Shown: in pieces, positions 20,223 to 31,079 of the stretch
How positions within the stretch are numbered: the stretch's first letter is position 1
Layout: each line of letters begins with the position of its first letter
Origin: Pectinophora gossypiella
Lineage: Eukaryota; Arthropoda; Insecta; Lepidoptera; Gelechiidae
DNA: 64,000 nucleotides
Direction of reading: 5' to 3'
NCBI RefSeq assembly: GCF_024362695.1
Contig: NC_065417.1
Coordinates: 14,129,001 to 14,193,000 of the forward strand
Notes under the pieces: model-generated
Told to the model about the DNA's origin: nothing
Database searches by the model: none
The model's input: the letters and a program-made list of their open reading frames with translations, nothing else
Made by a program: the position numbers and the translations under genes

Positions 20223-20496
20223 CCAACCCCCCGTAACCATTGGACTACGGTATAGAGGCCGTTTCTTTAGGTAAGTAGCTGTCGCTATATTTTCATTAAA
20301 ATTCCAAAGACATAATTGTTGTTTTATAAAAAAAAAACAACTTGCAAAGACAATAGAATGAGGCGTGTTATTCATTTTCCCATTCAACTTAGTCGCATTT
20401 ATTGAATTACTTACATTGTTACTCAAAGTGGCATTTTGCATTTGATTGACCCTTTATAAATACCTAGATGAAGAATAGCCGATAAAGTATGTTATC

Positions 20497-20787
20497 AGGG
20501 ATATCTAAAAAAGCTATATTGCTATTTGACATTAAAAAAATAATTAAAATAATAATAAATTAAAAATAATAATAATAATATTATTATTATTATTTTTTAT
20601 TTATTTATATAATTGTATAATACAGATTGATTTGACATTTATTGACATTGTGCACTTACTATCGCGAATGTCAAATTCCAATATTGCTTTTTTAGACGAA
20701 TGAGCGCCAGCTATATTTTATTTTTTTTTGGAAACGTAACCTAGAAAGTCCCTCATTGACTCAATGTGGTCTTTTTAAACCCCCCTG
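20497..20787. mobile_element. MITE family G with an AT-trinucleotide expansion
   Basis: The outer family G arms (TCTAAAAAAGCTATATTGCT and ATTGCTTTTTTAGACGAA, then GTGGTCTTTTTAAACCCC) are interrupted by about 110 nt of AATAAT/ATTATT repeats that are themselves palindromic. Confidence 0.7.
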
Positions 20788-21004
20788 CTCTATGGATATT
20801 AAAAGTGGCTGCAAGTTTTCTTCGATTTATGGCTGTGCTTACCTGCATGGAGGAATATAAGCTACTAAACAATCATCTATTCATTAACTTTGTTGATCAA
20901 AATAACATAAATAATTGACAAAGATATATTATTCTCAATAATTTATGTTATTCTCAGATTCTCAGATGGCTTGTTCTAGAAAAAAAAAGTAAAAAAAAAA
21001 CAGA

Positions 21005-21250
21005 TTCTCATACATACATACATAAACTCATGCCTATTTCCCACCGGGGTAAGCAGAGACTATAGAATTCCATTTGCTTCGATCCTGACACACTTCTCTT
21101 GCTTCCTCCACATTCATCAATCGCTTCATACACCCACGTCGGTTCAGAGTAGATCGTATTGAACCTTTTCTAAGGACATCTCCAATTTGATCATCGTAAG
21201 TCCTTCTCGGTCTTCCCTGCCAGCCCTACCATCAACTTTAGCTTTATATA
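21005..21250 (-). mobile_element. LINE tail fragment (family O)
   Basis: TTTCCCACCGGGGTAAGCAG, TTGCTTCCTCCACATTCATC and TCGTAAGTCCTTCTCGGTCT; part of this recurs at 48023-48170. A (CATA)n tract begins it, suggesting a LINE 3' end. Orientation is tentative. 21245-21300 is a GATCAGATTGATCAGATCAG microsatellite. Confidence 0.5.
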
Positions 21251-21314
21251 CCGCTCAGATCAGATTGATCAGATCAGATTGATCAGATCAGATTCTCAGA
21301 TTTTTACCTTTGAT

Positions 21315-21780
21315 AGGTTTTCTCTTGGCCCCAGACTTGCCCGAAGGCATTGACGATGCCTAAGATGGAGCTTCGCCCAGAAGGTGCCTGTTCACTCTGG
21401 CCTTGAAAGCACCCGGGTTATATGCATTCGGAAATACAGAAGACGGCAAAGAATTCAACTCTTTAGCAGTGCGCATAATGAAGGACGATGCGAAGCGCTT
21501 TGTGCGAATAGTTGGGATATCCATCAAATAGGGATGGAACCCGGCCGTCTGAAAGTCCGAAGATAAAAGGAGGCCGGTGGAATGAGCTCGTGGAGATCGC
21601 TGTAGAGAGAATGAACGAGTAGATTAACAAAAAAGATTTATGATGCGGGTGTGAGTGGTAGAGTTGGAATAGGAAGGCTTAAGGCGTACCGCGATCAACT
21701 CCAGGATGTTTTCTAGGTAGAAAGACCAGGTCAAAAGTACTCTAAACCGGAGAGCATGCATTAAGTCTTTGTAGTATATT
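21315..21780 (-). pseudogene. LINE ORF2 C-terminal relic
   Basis: On the minus strand a frame ends at TAG (21362-21360). It contains RTKRFASSFIMRTAKELNSL, then PSSVFPNAYNPGAFKARVNR and HLLGEAPS. The pattern WNSLP-like, VFP, YN, FK and RVN-RHL is typical of the end of the reverse-transcriptase region in Jockey/CR1-type non-LTR elements. Upstream sequence remains partly readable to about 21780 but has stops. A second copy is at 42622-42795. Confidence 0.6.
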
Positions 21781-22527
21781 ATATGTATATAAAAATACAT
21801 GATTGCTAGCCGTCTTTAAATTTATTTTATCAATATAATTTGGAATTTACTTATTACGAATTTCAATCTTGCGTGAGACGTAATAAAGTTACCAAAATGT
21901 TTAAAATTAAGTAAATAAAACTTGTAAGTATTCTAAGATTATTTAGTCTTCCTGAGCTTTTATTAGGTCAACACTCTTGCGTACTTATAGGATAAAACAT
22001 TCCTATAAAAATATAAAATTATGAAAATACATGAAAATAAATACATTTGCAAAGGTAAAATAGTATTTATTTTTCTTTTGTTGCGAAGATTTTATTATGC
22101 GAAAGTTTTTAATTGAATAAACCTTTTTATAAGTTTATAGCTAACGATTAACGACTGGGTTCTTTATAGGGCAAACACCTTTATAATTAAATTATTTTTT
22201 CCTTATAATATACCTATAAGTATATCAGTTCATTTTTTATGAACTTTTGCAGACAATACTTAGGTATAAAAACATTTTTTTTTATCTTAGAGGAGCTTAA
22301 CCTTCATTAATCTTATTTTATTATTGTTGTCAATTTCTGAGATTTCTTTTTTATTGTCGTTGGTCAATAAAAAAGTAAAAAATGTCATTGAATCCATTGC
22401 ATTCATTCGAAGTGTCTGAGGTATTTGAAGGTGGAATTCCATTTATCTGGAATTATTTTTTTCTCACGGTCACTCACGGCAATTGCAAATAATATTTTCA
22501 ATCATTTTTCATTTATACTAATATTAT
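21781..22527. other. No gene found
   Basis: Very AT-rich; no ORF or repeat recognised. Confidence 0.5.
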
Positions 22528-22988
22528 AAATGAATAGAATAGAATAGAAATAGTTTATTATGAAAGGACGCCACACACACACAAAAAAAAAGACAACAAC
22601 ATCATATCAAATTTCCACTAAAACAATTACAAAAAAGCAAGACGGATGTTAGTCGAAATGATCATAACGTGGTGGTGGACGTCCTAAGATAAAAGGGCCT
22701 CACTCAGCACAAGTCGCGGCGTGAACCACGACGCTGATATTATGTGGACCCCATTGGGTGACGCACGAAAATGTAAAGGTCTTGTCTCTCTGTCTGTTAC
22801 CACGCTGAACCGATTTAGATGAAATTTGGTATAGAAAAAAATTCCCACTCAGGTTACCCAGGCCAGGGACAGATCCTTGGATCGGATATTAAGGGATGAT
22901 TTCAGAAATTGGGTGGATAAAGTTAATAATAATGTGCCTCGCGCGATAACCAAAGTTCATGCGGACGGAGTTGCGGTCGGAAAGCTAG
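22528..22988 (+). mobile_element. Helitron-like element, interrupted, 3' end CTAG
   Basis: It starts TTATACTAATATTATAAATG, has TCTGTCTGTTACCACGCTGA and AACCGATTTAGATGAAATTT in the middle, and ends GCGGACGGAGTTGCGGTCGG AAAGCTAG followed by T. Between start and middle sits foreign sequence containing CAAGTCGCGGCGTGAACCAC (a LINE tail phrase also seen at 55690). Confidence 0.55.
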
Positions 22989-24189
22989 TACATAAGTTAT
23001 AAAGATAAATCAATAATGACTCTCTTTCTAGGTCATTCATTATCACGTGCAGTACTTATTTAAAAAGTAATAAGTTCCTATCCTACATTCAGGATAAACA
23101 ACTTAAAATTGCCGATATACACGTGGAAACTTCCAGTAAATGACGAAATAACACTAGTTTACTAATGAATACGCTCACTTGACATAATCGAGTGATAATC
23201 GATAAATAACGCCTCTACAAAATACACAAACGCTTGAACTAAATCCTGTGTATGTTAAAAAACCTAATCTTAAACGTAGGTATAGTTCGAAATCTGAATA
23301 TTTAAGATAAAATTAATCTTAAAAATCTTTGTTCAAAATAGGTACATGCGTTAGTGGCCAGTGATTTATTAAAATATTTTTTTACTTATAAAATAAAACG
23401 TATCAAAGTGTTTTCCTAATCTGAATGAATTGATTTTCGTTTTATGTTTAGTTTTGCAAGGATGGATTCCGGCGATAGGGTCAATACCCTCGGTCGATAA
23501 ATCATCGATTACCAACGTTCTGCGAAGTTTTTCCAATTAATCATTCATGTTACAAATTTCATTGCACACTTAGTTTAGTCAGCAAATCGGGTCAAGTAAA
23601 GGCGGTAAAAAAGGTGATTGATTATTGGTTATGCACCTACCATTTGAATCGATTTAGGTACCTATGTCTTGATTTAGATGTCTTTAGGTGCCTATTTCGT
23701 AGCCAAAAGAGTTGGTCAGATACTACTAACGGTAGTGACATAACGATGCGGAAACACGGAAGGGAAGGGAAAGTAGTTAATAAAATTTCATTTTTTAATG
23801 ACCGGATCAGCTCTATCCAAACTACGTTTCATTGAAAGGCTCGCCATACACAGAGTCGGTTCAGAAAAATAATTTAGGTAAGTACATATTTACTTACGTA
23901 TATTCGATGTACTTATGGAATATCTAGGCTGTCTTCTATCCATGATTGAGGGGAGACCTAATAGGTCCCTGGGTGTACCGAGCGGGGGATGTAATTATTA
24001 GACTAGTTATTACAATACAACAACATAAAAACTCTTTGGTAACCTACTTATTGCACAAACACACAAGAAATTTAACAATGATGAATGCGACAAAGAAGTA
24101 CCTACGACTCGCGGCCTTACTGCTAAATGATGCTTTTTAATATCATTTTCGTTAAATATAATAAACGGGAATGCACGTGAAATAATAAT
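22989..24189. other. Mostly no gene
   Basis: No supported gene. Short ORFs at 23614-23835 and 23946-24140 have no recognisable product. A weak family J trace (inverse) lies near 24045-24128. Confidence 0.5.
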
Positions 24190-24317
24190 AATTTCATTAT
24201 GACTATTTATATTTAACTGTCTCTGTAAACTTAAGTTTTTATCGATAATATTTGGAAACTAGACCTAAGAATTTAAGTTTACGAAGACAGTTAAATATAA
24301 ATAGTCATAATTAAATG
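24190..24317. mobile_element. Palindromic MITE-like element
   Basis: Arms of about 47 bp, e.g. GACTATTTATATTTAACTGT at the left and its reverse ACAGTTAAATATAAATAGTC at the right, enclose about 33 nt. AT-rich, non-coding. Only copy seen. Confidence 0.75.
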
Positions 24318-24639
24318 ATTATTAATACACACGCGTTTATAGAGAAATTCACCGCGTTTTCTTACAAACGTCCGCTCCCGCGGCGATAGAGCGATCGTGA
24401 TATCGCCTCTATCTGCATTAGGTTTAAACCACGTGTTAATGTAAAAGTGTCTCACACGCATCACAGCCGCATCTTATCACTAGAGTGGGTACGGCTAATT
24501 AACCGGCTATAATTAGTGGGTCGATGCATTTCTATCCGGTTTGCTTTTCAATATTGGTTTTCTCCTTACACCTGCGGTTTTGTATAAATAGATAACTAAC
24601 TTCTACATTTCCTAGTAGTACATCTTATTCTCTCGGATG

Positions 24640-25324
24640 GAGCTCGGTGGCGCAGCGGTAAACGCGCTCGGTCTGCGATTGTTGAAGTTAAGCAACTTTC
24701 GCAAAGGCCGGTCATAGGATGGGTGACCACAAAAAAGTTTTCATCTCGAGCTCCTCCGTGCTTCGGAAGGCACGTTAAGCCGTTGGTCCCGGCTGAAGAT
24801 CCGTGGCATATTCGTGTACACGATCTACACCGGGATATGTTAGAAAAACTAAAAAACATGTGTATAGTGGGATTAGACACTCCTGGTCCACAATACACTA
24901 AATATGGTCAATACAATCCGATGATGTATAGTAATAGGATAGGAGAAATAGACTACGTAGCAAAAAAGGACAGGAAAAATCGTGTCAGTAAGCGACATGT
25001 TCCTCCCAGGGAACAAATTTTGAAGTAAAATAAAATAAAATTTGATTATTTTAAGTGAGCTGTAAATAGGCTACACAACATAAAATAAATGTATAGATCT
25101 TTAAGACATATTACGTTAAGTACAGTATACCTAATTTGGGACATAAAATTGTATCACAGAAATGAAAAACAATAAATAATTTTCTATTCTATTCTATTGC
25201 ATTAGCAGTCGTTAATAACCATCAATCCGCACTGGGCCCGCGTGATGGTTTAAGGCCCGATCTCCCTATCCATCCATAGGGAAGGCCCGTGCCCCAGCAG
25301 TGGGGACGTTAATGGGCTGATGAT
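24640..25324 (+). mobile_element. SINE family A split by a 404-bp insert
   Basis: 24640-24795 is the head and core: GGTGGCGCAGCGGTAAACGC (box A), GAAGTTAAGCAAC and GGATGGGTGACC (5S-like), and the core up to GGCTG. 25200-25324 continues with CATTAGCAGTCGTTAATAAC to the (TGATGA) tail. In intact copies GGCTG and CATTAGCAG are adjacent, so nothing was lost at the junction. Confidence 0.85.
24796..25199 (+). pseudogene. Coding-looking segment with stop and polyA signal inserted in SINE A
   Basis: The insert is open in one frame for 77 codons. It reads DPWHIRVHDLHRDMLEKLKN, later LDTPGPQYTKYGQYNP, and ends KRHVPPREQILK with TAA at 25026-25028. About 170 nt of AT-rich sequence with AATAAA signals follow, like a 3' untranslated region. 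The product is not recognised. It looks like the terminal exon or 3' end of an mRNA copied into the SINE. No poly-A run, long target duplication or terminal inverted repeats are visible; at most TG is repeated at the junctions. Confidence 0.45.
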
Positions 25325-25334
25325 GATGACATCT

Positions 25335-25395
25335 TATTCTGAATATACGTATTATATTTGCTATCACTTATGTTTAAATATTCCGTGGCTTTTAT
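25335..25395 (+). repeat. Dispersed repeat, two copies
   Basis: The phrases ATTATATTTGCTATCAC and CTGAATATACG recur at 26650-26690 with small changes. Nature unknown. Confidence 0.5.
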
Positions 25396-25429
25396 TAAAA
25401 GCTTTCTTTAGTACTTGTTGTTATGTACC

Positions 25430-25795
25430 TATATGCCCACCACCAGCCCGATGGTCGGATGACATTAAGAGGTATGCTGGACAGGACCTATACCCAATAG
25501 TGGGTGGATACAGGCTGAGTCTTCTTCTATCGCGTGGGTTGTGAGGTGGATTACCAACCTCATCAACTCTGGTGTCAGGGTTATGATTGAGCCGCCAAAG
25601 GCCCCTGACATGGCTTATGAAACAATTACTCACATCAGTAAATAGTAACCGGGACCAACGGCTTAACGTGCCTTCCGAAGCACGGTTCATCTTACTTATA
25701 GTGGGTGGATACAGGCTGAGTCTTCTTCTATCATGTGGGTTGTGAGGTGGATTACCAACCTCATCAACCGTGGTGTCAGGGTTACTATTGAGCCG
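25430..25795 (-). repeat. SINE family B pieces with a 200-bp tandem duplication
   Basis: TAGTGGGTGGATACAGGCTG plus the following B-type tail (CTTCTTCTATC, TGTGAGGTGGATTACCAACC) occurs at 25499-25582 and again at 25699-25783. The first copy continues through the shared core to 25690. The left part, 25430-25498, resembles a family C tail. Confidence 0.7.
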
Positions 25796-26198
25796 CGTAT
25801 TCTTTATTTATTCTATGTTATTGCTTGGGAACGTGTTGTAATTGAGAAGAACAACGTAGGTACGTCGTAAGATTTAGTTACCTATATAAAAATAAAAAAG
25901 AACTAGATTTGTTTTCTCCATACAACTGTAACAAAGAATAGAACAATGTACGTACAAAGTTTATAAATGTAGATACTTACATGCGCACGCGATGATATGT
26001 AGGCAAGTAACGTTCATCATTTTATGTGTTTGTTTATTGTTAAAAGATACTTAAGCTTGATTTGTATAGCAATAAAAAATATGGCGTCTTGTAACTTTTG
26101 TAAGTGTATGTTTAACGAATGAAAGAAAATGCAGGTGCATTTATTAGTATTTTTAAGAAAAAGAAAGATTCGCTAATTTGTCTGTTTTATTGTTTCTA
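25796..26198. other. No gene found
   Basis: AT-rich; a short frame after ATG 26091 meets a GTAAGT donor-like site at 26100 but in phase 1 and with weak context, so it is not called. Confidence 0.45.
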
Positions 26199-26209
26199 CA
26201 AGCCTTGAG

Positions 26210-26503
26210 TCATCATCATCATCGGCCTATCAACGTCCCCACTGCTGGGGCACGGGCCTTCCCTATGGATGGATAGGGAGATCGGGCCTTAAACCATCAC
26301 GCGGGCCCAGTGCGGATTGATGGTTATGAACGACTGCTAATGCAGCCGGGACCAACGGCCTAACGTGTCTTCCAAAGCACGGAGGAGCTCGAGATGAAAA
26401 CTTTTTTTTTGTGGTCACCCATCCTATGACCGGCCTTTACGAAAATTGCTTAACTTCAACAATCGCAGACCAAGCGCGTTAACCGCTGCGCCACCGAGCT
26501 CCT
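26210..26503 (-). mobile_element. SINE family A, full length with 11-bp target duplication
   Basis: CAAGCCTTGAG lies at 26199-26209 and 26504-26514. From right to left the element has the tRNA-like head, the 5S-like segment (inverse of GGATGGGTGACC and of GAAGTTAAGCAA), a short A-run, the shared core, the body and the (TGA)n tail. It is a good reference copy (294 bp). Confidence 0.9.
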
Positions 26504-26742
26504 CAAGCCTTGAGAACAATGCTTAATTATAAAAGAGTTTTAGAATTGATTTCATCATTTGTGCGAATTCAACATACATACCTAATTAGTCTGGCTAGAA
26601 ATGTATTTCTACATTTTCTACATTTCCTTAGTACCTACCTAGCACATTCTGAGTATACGCATTATATTTGCTATCACATAAGTATTTAAAGGAAAATATT
26701 ATATAATAGATTTTCAAAGGCTTTTGAAATTCACCAACAACC

Positions 26743-26885
26743 TGGGGGCCTACACAGCCATTCATCTAAAAAGCAATATTGCAATTTGACATTAGCACAT
26801 ATAAAAGTAAGTCCGCAACGTTAACAAAATATCAAATAGCAATATTGCTTTTTGATTGCTTCAATGTGGCCTTTTTATCCCCCTT
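26743..26885. mobile_element. MITE family G
   Basis: TTCATCTAAAAAGCAATATT and CAATATTGCTTTTTGATTGC arms, ends GGGGGCCTACACAGCC (altered) and ATGTGGCCTTTTTATCCCCC. Confidence 0.75.
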
Positions 26886-26886
26886 G

Positions 26887-27105
26887 TAGTAGGGTATGCT
26901 TTATATTTCCATTGGGTTCTGGATACACGTCTGGCCAGTAGTGGGAATCCGTTTGTGCCCAAAATCGGGGCGTTTTCACCCAGTAGCACATCCGGGAAAT
27001 TTCATAAAAAATATCTCAGACAGTCCCCGCTTATGGCCGGGCCTAGAGGGAGTGAGGGGGGCGCCCGATACGAATTGGTGCGGGGCGGGGTTACCGTTCT
27101 ATTAT
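26887..27105 (+). mobile_element. Unclassified repeat with recurring 3' phrase
   Basis: The end GCCCGATACGAATTGGTGCG, then GGGTTACCGTTCTAT, recurs at 39965-40010 and inverted at 8455. ORFs in it have no recognisable product. Confidence 0.4.
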
Positions 27106-27112
27106 AAAAAAA

Positions 27113-27303
27113 ATCATCATCATCATCAGCCCATTAACGTCCCCACTGCTGGGGCACGGGCCTTCCGTATGGATGGGTAGGGAGATCGGGCCTTAATCCA
27201 TCACGCGGGCCCAGTGCGGATTGATGGTTATTAACGACTGCTAATGCAGCCGGGACCAACGGCTTAACGTGCCTTCCGAAGCATGGAGGAGCTCGAGATG
27301 AAA
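27113..27303 (-). mobile_element. SINE family A, head missing
   Basis: TCATCATCATCAGCCCATTA through the body and core to GAGCTCGAGATGAAAC. It stops where the A-run that precedes the core begins, as at 3098. The flank 27304-27598 has no recognised gene. Confidence 0.8.
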
Positions 27304-27598
27304 CTTTTATAAAAAAAAATAATAATAAAAAAGTTTATTTACGTAAAACCTACGACACACATATACATTAAGTATAATGGGTGTTATTCCTTATTCAATG
27401 CATATAAGGAGACGTACGTGGATATAATTAAATACTTTCATTTTCATGGAAGTCATTATAGTTTTTAATGAGGTACAGTACAACTGGTTAAGTTTATTGT
27501 TTCACATTCCATTGTTTGTCCGTTATAAGGAAATATTTTCTTATGCGTCATTTAAGCTAAATCAGATCAGTATCAGTTCTTAGAAAACTTTAACATTT

Positions 27599-27852
27599 TT
27601 TTGACGTGACTTATTGTAGATTTGCCGCAGATGACATTAACTGCTTGGCCGAACAAATAGGGAGCGCTGAGGGCTCTCTCCTGGTACAAAATTTAAGACA
27701 ACAGGACTGAGGGTGCCCAGTTGGGCGCGAACCTCGGCTCAGGGCGTCGTCTGACAGGAAGAATATTTGAAAGAATTAATCAACCCTAGTGGGTCGATAA
27801 CGATAAGCGCTGAATGAGGGAAATCGTCGATCACGCCGGAAGAAGCCTCACG
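27599..27852 (-). mobile_element. LINE family E 3' end with ORF remnant
   Basis: TTTTTTGACGTGACTTATTG, GGGAGCGCTGAGGGCTCTCT, GGGCGTCGTCTGACAGGAAG and AGTGGGTCGATAACGATAAG phrases in that order. Reversed, the distal part includes the end of the family ORF. Confidence 0.8.
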
Positions 27853-27960
27853 CTAATTTGTTGAATTACTTACCTACTATAAAAGAAACAAGCATATATT
27901 AATATTATCTTATTAAGCAGAAAGTTCTACATTCTTTGAGGTTTACCCGGTTATTATACA

Positions 27961-28105
27961 AATTAAAACACGTAATACCGAGTTCTTATCCGTACCCGTA
28001 CCCGAGTCGTCCCGGGATCATGGCACTTGCAACAGTATTGAAATATCGGAAGTTTCATAGCCCTGATAACAATACTGTAAGAACCCGGTATTATGTGTTT
28101 TAATT
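27961..28105. mobile_element. Palindromic element with 27-bp inverted ends
   Basis: AATTAAAACACGTAATACCG pairs with the reverse of CGGTATTATGTGTTTTAATT with one mismatch. The middle contains TCATGGCACTTGCAACAGTA. A partial relative is at 16165. Confidence 0.75.
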
Positions 28106-28579
28106 AGAATGTTCTAATATAAAAACAAAATGTTACAAAAGTAGTTAAATACTGAAATTGTCTTTATACCTACTTATTTAATGAATATCTTTAACCTTTA
28201 ATTTATCTTTCTGTAATTATTTGAACATTAAAAATGAGTCACAATCTGTTTATTCTTTACTAACTTAACAAATAGAAAAGTAAGTAAGTAAGTACTTGTA
28301 AATTTTTTCTCGAAAATTTATTTCTGACTCGAACATAAAGTTATTTGTTTGTTTGCTTTATAAATTATCCTGTATTTTTCCTCTAAATGGTCAGGAGCGA
28401 TAAAAACAATAGGAGACCAAGGAGGAAAATTTACAATCTTCTGGTAATATTTCAAAGAATTATTTGAATATCGGATATCGGATGAAAGCCATCAACACTC
28501 CCAAACGTACAATAAGTCACATAAAAAAATTGAATATCAAAACTATAACCATCCTCAACGTATTAACTTTAGTCACTCA

Positions 28580-28842
28580 TAGTACTTATAAAACGAAGTC
28601 GGTTTTTCGGCGGTCCCTATATTCTTGAATGTGCTTGAATCTATATGTTTAAATCTTTAAAACTACGCAACGGATTTTGATGCGGTTTTTTAATAGATAG
28701 AGTGATTCAAGAGGAAGGTTTATATAATATCCATTAAATAGTGGAGAAATACTGTTATTTTTGAGGTTTTTAATGTGATGTCATAAATAATTTCATTTTT
28801 TCCTCAGCATTGCACCCGAGCGAAGCCAGGGCGGGTCGCTAG
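28580..28842 (+). mobile_element. Helitron-like element, second 3'-end type
   Basis: AAAACGAAGTCGG and AACTACGCAACGGATTTTGA inside; the end GCACCCGAGCGAAGCCAGGG CGGGTCGCTAG is followed by T. The end is again a GC-rich hairpin before CTAG, but unrelated in sequence to the 6493 copy. 28106-28579 to the left has no recognised gene. Confidence 0.6.
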
Positions 28843-29786
28843 TTAAAAATAAAATGCAACTGATTCTACAGAATTTGAAAATAGCTCGAAACATGACAAT
28901 GTCGACGACGGATTGCAATACTATGGAGTAGTATTATTCCTATTCTATGCTATCGGTTCACAACTGCAATCGATAGTATGGAATTATCGATTGTTTTGTA
29001 CCATCGATAATCTCGATTACAGTTAAGACTTTCATACGTCTTGTTTTTGTTCAAGGTTATGTCAAACTTTTTGAGACAGACAGTCAAATGTACATAAAAG
29101 CCCACGTAAAATAACACCATAAAAAGAGTTCATTAGCTTTAAAACAAGAAAAAGGCAGGAAACCCAGTCGTGATTGGTTAAAAATTAGTTTAAAGAGCTT
29201 TATTCTCATAAAAATACTATACACAGTCACTTACCATGAGAACTAAATATTTGAATAAAGATAAGTTAATTTGTGAAGCATAAATAAAAAAAATCTGAAT
29301 CATAATAAAACTACTCTAAAAACACTTTTTATCATTATTTACTCGCTTAAATACACAAATGTTTCACGTTTTTCCGTTATGACTTATGATGAACATGAAT
29401 CATTTATTTAATTTTATTAAAAAGGATTGTTTACAACATGTATGACAAAACTTAATTATTTACTTTAGGTTAATGTGACAAATTAAATAGTTTTCACTCC
29501 ACTATATTTAAATAACTTTAAGTATTTTAAGTTTAAATATAAAGCAGGTGTAAAAAAAATAATAACATTGCGACGTACCACGTTGATTACAATCCAAGTG
29601 TGGGGACCTAAGTTAAGTAGTTAGCTACTATAAAGTTACTTATATCATATGCGCAGTTTTCCTGTTATTGCGAATATCTTTCTGAGAATCTTCTATCCAC
29701 TATCATATCGCATAATAACAAAGACGACTGGCTATGACGCACTTAGTCAGATTATAGAAAATATTGAACTCTATTCAACTAAGGCA
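28843..29786. other. No gene found
   Basis: AT-rich. ATCGATTGTTTTGTACCATC near 28985 can form a weak hairpin with neighbours. The ORF that starts at 29649 runs into SINE D sequence and is not supported. Confidence 0.45.
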
Positions 29787-29928
29787 GTTTTCACTAACAC
29801 AGTTGGGTCGACTATTATACGTAGACGGCGGAAGATCAGTGAGGTGTGGGTGCTTACTTCATCTTGCGATGGATGTACGTCTGACTACTCCAATTGTGAT
29901 ATAACCGTGACCTTATGTTACGATATTA
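29787..29928 (+). mobile_element. SINE family D 3' part
   Basis: TTTTCACTAACACAGTTGGG through CATCTTGCGATGGATGTACG to CGTGACCTTATGTTACG. No head. Confidence 0.7.
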
Positions 29929-29986
29929 TGAAATTAACAAATCTTGAGTCGGTTTTTGTGCACCACTGTAAACACCATATACCTAT

Positions 29987-30042
29987 ACGTCCCACTGCGT
30001 CCTACCCAATAGGCCTTCCTTGGGTAGGACGCAGTGGGACGT
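29987..30042. repeat. Perfect 23-bp inverted repeat with a 10-nt loop
   Basis: The arm 29987-30009 (ACGTCCCACTGCGTCCTACC plus CAA) is repeated exactly in reverse at 30020-30042 around TAGGCCTTCC. The outer part resembles the SINE family C tail (AGTGGGACGT). Confidence 0.95.
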
Positions 30043-30066
30043 ATTGGGTATGAAGCATACTCCACC

Positions 30067-30288
30067 TTGAAAGAATTAATCGACCCTAGTGGTTCGATAG
30101 CGATAAGCGCTGAATGAGGGAAATGGTCGACCACGCCGGCGGGGTCGGTCTCGGGGTCCCGAAGTGTTTGGTGTCGCGAGCTGATTGGCTGCCTCTATGG
30201 CTAGAGTAATCGGGTCGTCGGGATCGTATATTACGTCTTTCGGACGCCGATACTTTTCAGTACCGTCCCTAAGCGGAATGTAGCATAC
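30067..30288 (-). pseudogene. LINE family E ORF C-terminus
   Basis: On the minus strand the frame reads IPLRDGTEKYRRPKDVIYDP, then DDPITLAIEAANQLATPNTS, a basic R-rich stretch and FPSFSAYRYRTTRVD, then a stop. The same C-terminus is on the plus strand at 33420-33620, so it is a real family ORF end. The poly-A end is missing in this copy. Confidence 0.6.
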
Positions 30289-30404
30289 CCACCACACTGC
30301 TAAACTTATTATAGCTCTACTAATCTTACACTCTCTAATAATATTACACACAGGTTATACAGAAATTCAAAACAAAAGAGAAATGGAAAGAGTACAATAG
30401 ATTA

Positions 30405-30492
30405 CACTTCTTTTTCTCTCGTGAGTTGTGAGATCAACAACCGACCTTATGAAACTTCGTTTCAGGGTTATTATTGAGCCGCCAGACCTTTG
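30405..30492 (-). mobile_element. SINE family B degraded tail
   Basis: TCTCTCGTGAGTTGTGAG and TTTCAGGGTTATTATTGAGC phrases only. Confidence 0.5.
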
Positions 30493-30635
30493 ACAATATT
30501 ACACAGAATACTTTATTTAGCAGAATTTATAGACTAAACAGACACCTCAAGGTAATTTGCAGCTATTGTGGGAAACTTTCCAAAAATACTCGGTTTTTTT
30601 ACCACTCTTAAACTGGGGCAAATTTGAATGACAAA

Positions 30636-30926
30636 AGCATCAACAGCCCATTAACGTCCACATTGCGGGTACGGGCCTTCCCTATGGATGGATAGGGAGA
30701 TCGGGCCTTAAACCATCACGCGGGCCCAGTGCGGATTGATGGTTATCAACGACTGCTAATGCAGCCGGGACCAACGGCTTAACGTGCCTTCCGAAGCAAA
30801 GAGGAGCTCGAGATGAAAACTTTTATTTTTGTGGTCACCCATCCTATGAGCGGCCTTTGCGAAAGTTGCTTAACTTCAACAATCGCAGACCGAGCGCGTT
30901 TACCGCTGCGCCAGCGAGCTCCTCAC
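30636..30926 (-). mobile_element. SINE family A, full length
   Basis: From the tail ATCAACAGCCCATTAACGTC to the head CGCTGCGCCAGCGAGCTCCT. The 5S-like inverse segment GGTCACCCATCC and TTGCTTAACTTC is intact. No clear target duplication. Confidence 0.85.
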
Positions 30927-31079
30927 TTGACAGTTGTAACAATAAAATAATGAAACATGTTGCATATGGTACGGGTTTAACGATAATTATCCAATAGTTT
31001 TTTCTTATTACGATCATTTTTAAATATTTTGTTTTTACAAGATAAGAATGCGATTTTTTATCTGTGTATTACAAAACCC

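Noticed and set aside
26091..26109. ATGGCGTCTTGTAAC followed by GTAAGT as another start exon
   Set aside because: Donor phase is 1, the surroundings are AT-rich, and it does not fit the phase of transporter exon 2.
29649..30053. 134-codon ORF
   Set aside because: Its second half is SINE D sequence and a palindrome.
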